Of a stretch of 14,669 nt of DNA, positions 13,112-14,669 are shown in pieces. This stretch comes from Desulfovibrionales bacterium GWA2_65_9 (GTDB lineage: Bacteria > Desulfobacterota > Desulfovibrionia > Desulfovibrionales > Desulfovibrionaceae): positions 1-14,669 of the forward strand of contig MGTN01000159.1 of assembly GCA_001799475.1 (NCBI GenBank), written 5' to 3'. Both the position numbers and the translations under genes were made by a program. Within the stretch, counting starts at the first letter, position 1. Every line of letters starts with the position of its first letter. The notes under the pieces are model-generated. The model did no database searches. It saw only the letters and a program-made list of their open reading frames with translations, and had not been told where the DNA came from.

Positions 13112-13951
13112 ATGCTGCGCGCGCCGTCCACACGAATTGGCCCCCGACCAGGCCTCGCCCTCTGCCTCACCCTCTGTCTCTTCCTTGTGCTGACCGGTTG
13201 TCTTTTTTCGTTGCCAGCCAATGCTGCGGAGAGGCTCGGCGTGGTGGTGCTGCACGACAAGAGCGAGGCCCCGGAAAAGTACCTGGCAGAGACCGTGCGC
13301 CTGTTGCGCAACGTCGGGTTTCTGGTGGAGACGCCGGAGATGCCCTGGTCGCGCAAGCGCGGCTTTGACGCTTCCTACCAGCAGTCCCTGGTGGAGATCG
13401 GCCTGGCCGTGGGCGAGCTGCGCTCCAAGGGCGCGACGCAGGTGGCCATCGTCGGCCACGGCCTGGGGGCCAATGCCGCCCTGGGCTATGCCGCGACCCG
13501 GCCCGATGTCTTTGCCCTCGTCGCCCTGGCCCCGTCCCACGACCCGGAGCGGACCCGGGACATTTTTCTGGCCGATCTGCGCAAGGCGCACCAGATGATG
13601 GTGGCCGGGCGCGGAAGGGAGCGCTCCGCCTTCATGGATATCCGCCACGGCAAGGACTACGACCTGTCCACCACGGCGGAGATCTACCTGAGTTACAGCG
13701 ACCCGGACGGTCCGGCGGTGATGCCGCGCACTGCGGAGGGCATACTGCCGGCTGTGCCGCTGTTGTGGGTGGTGGGGACAAACGACTCGCTCTCACGCCT
13801 GGGGCGCACCTATGTGTACTCCAAGGCTCCGGAGCATCCGCAGAGCCGTTACGAGGAGATTCTGGCCGACCACGCGGGCGTGCCTGTGGAGGCTGCGCGC
13901 ATGGTGGCGGTATGGCTCAAAGATCTTCTGGAGAAGCCTGCAGGCAAATAG
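13112..13951 (+). CDS. Secreted alpha/beta-hydrolase-fold protein lacking the nucleophile serine
   Basis: A 279-residue exported protein of alpha/beta hydrolase fold. The N-terminal signal has a long Leu-rich core ending LVLTGC (a lipobox with Cys30), followed by SLPANA|AE, which is also a good signal peptidase I site, so lipid anchoring is uncertain. The mature part starts RLGVVVLHDKSEAPEKY. The nucleophile elbow reads GHGLG (115-119): the expected Ser is Gly117 (codon GGC at 13460), one base change from the AGC of its neighbour. The likely acid and base remain (WVVGTNDS, Asp225; LADH, His254). SYSDPDGPAVMP (195-206) is shared with the downstream paralogue. The start has GGAGG 6 bases upstream. 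It is probably inactive as a classical hydrolase, or uses another chemistry; a binding or regulatory role is inference. Confidence 0.82.
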   Translation: MLRAPSTRIGPRPGLALCLTLCLFLVLTGCLFSLPANAAERLGVVVLHDKSEAPEKYLAETVRLLRNVGFLVETPEMPWSRKRGFDASYQQSLVEIGLAVGELRSKGATQVAIVGHGLGANAALGYAATRPDVFALVALAPSHDPERTRDIFLADLRKAHQMMVAGRGRERSAFMDIRHGKDYDLSTTAEIYLSYSDPDGPAVMPRTAEGILPAVPLLWVVGTNDSLSRLGRTYVYSKAPEHPQSRYEEILADHAGVPVEAARMVAVWLKDLLEKPAGK

Positions 13952-13977
13952 CCCGCAACAACAATAGGACGTGCAGC

Positions 13978-14669
13978 ATGCGCCGATTTCCGGGCCTTTT
14001 GACAGCAGTGCTTGCTCCTGCCTCCCTGGCCCTGGCAGCCGATGCCGGGCCCACAGCCGTTGTGGTTCTGCACGGCAAGCAGGGCGCGCCCGACCGTCTG
14101 GTTGCGGATTTTTCCGCGCAGTTGCGTGCTGCGGGTTTTGTGGTGGTCACCCCGGAGATGCCCTGGTCCGGGCGGCGCGGGTCCGCCGAGGGCTTCGAGG
14201 TCGCGCTGAGTGAAATCGATGCGGCTGTGCGCGAGCTGCGCGCCAAGGGCGCAACAAAGGTTGTCGTGGCCGGTCACAGCCTGGGGGGCAACGCCGCCCT
14301 GGCCTATGCCGCGCGGTTTCCTGGACTGGATGGCCTTGTCTGCATGGCTCCAGCGCATACGCCAGAGCAGCCGCGCCAGCGCGAGCGCTTCGCGGCGGAC
14401 GTGCAGCTGGCCAGGGAGCTGGTGGCGGCCTCGCGCGGCCAGGAGACGGCGCGCTTTCATGACCTGAACATGGGCAAGCTGTTCGAACTGGACGTGTCCG
14501 CTCAGTCCTATCTGAGCTACAACGACCCGGATGGCCCGGCGGTGATGCCCAAAAACGCCGCAGCCATCAGGACGGCGCTGCCCATCCTGTGGGCGGTTGG
14601 CGCGCGCGACCCACTGACCAGGGACAAGGCCTACGTCTTCGATCTCGCCCCGGCGCACCGGCGCACCCG
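13978..14669 (+). CDS. Secreted alpha/beta hydrolase, paralogue of upstream gene (3' end outside window)
   Basis: The frame is open to the window end (230 codons visible). A classical signal peptide (MRRFPGLLTAVLAPASLALA, cleavage probably before ADAG) sends it to the periplasm or outside. The fold is alpha/beta hydrolase with an intact nucleophile elbow GHSLGGNAAL (Ser101) and a likely acid Asp in WAVGARDPLTR (Asp211); the catalytic His should lie just past the edge. It aligns with the previous gene along its length (TPEMPWS, ELR-KGAT, NAALxYAA, DPDGPAVMP), so the pair arose by tandem duplication, 26 bases apart. AGGA lies 8 bases before the ATG. The substrate is unknown; an esterase or dienelactone-hydrolase-like activity would fit the fold. 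Confidence 0.85.
   Translation, partial: MRRFPGLLTAVLAPASLALAADAGPTAVVVLHGKQGAPDRLVADFSAQLRAAGFVVVTPEMPWSGRRGSAEGFEVALSEIDAAVRELRAKGATKVVVAGHSLGGNAALAYAARFPGLDGLVCMAPAHTPEQPRQRERFAADVQLARELVAASRGQETARFHDLNMGKLFELDVSAQSYLSYNDPDGPAVMPKNAAAIRTALPILWAVGARDPLTRDKAYVFDLAPAHRRT

Overview
The window is a G+C-rich bacterial chromosome segment in which every supported gene lies on the + strand. One 60-base line counted inside rpe is 67% G+C. The best organism clue is an alternative, siroheme-dependent heme pathway cluster in the order ahbC-hemB-ahbD-(ahbA/ahbB). From family knowledge this points to a sulfate-reducing Desulfovibrionaceae-type bacterium. That assignment is inference, since no rRNA or other marker gene is present.

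Layout. (1) Positions 1-3993 hold a tightly coupled three-gene unit: the 3' part of a PEP/pyruvate-binding protein with a swivelling phospho-histidine domain, a GT4-type glycosyltransferase, and a two-part protein with a GT2-like glycosyltransferase domain. Stops and starts overlap by 4 and 1 bases. (2) Positions 3994-5486 hold a zinc-ribbon/Yip1-type membrane protein followed 4 bases later by a small basic helical protein of unknown function. Two nested inverted repeats fill the spacer in front of this unit. (3) Positions 5487-6866 hold an OmpA-domain lipoprotein, closed by a textbook rho-independent terminator. (4) Positions 6867-13013 hold the heme operon and rpe: AhbC and AhbD are radical SAM enzymes, HemB makes porphobilinogen, and one siroheme decarboxylase subunit is present. 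(5) Positions 13112-14669 hold two tandem paralogous secreted alpha/beta hydrolases, the second cut by the window edge.

How the heme genes fit together: HemB supplies porphobilinogen. Siroheme is decarboxylated by the AhbA/AhbB pair, of which only one subunit is visible here. AhbC removes two acetate side chains to give Fe-coproporphyrin III, and AhbD decarboxylates this to heme b. The other siroheme decarboxylase subunit and the siroheme-forming enzymes must lie elsewhere.

The main oddity is an intact AT-rich 437-residue gene (two lines counted at 42% and 47% G+C) lodged between ahbD and the decarboxylase gene. It carries an R-x6-H motif of HEPN-ribonuclease type and is flanked by a 16-base imperfect repeat (12/16) that contains each gene's ribosome-binding site and start. 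Other oddities are triple tandem repeats spanning the stop codons of both ahbC and hemB, a row of four hairpins between those genes, a Gly-His-Pro-Gly repeat at the AhbD N-terminus, and a Ser-to-Gly change in the nucleophile elbow of the first hydrolase. No tRNA, rRNA, CRISPR array, integrase or insertion sequence was seen.
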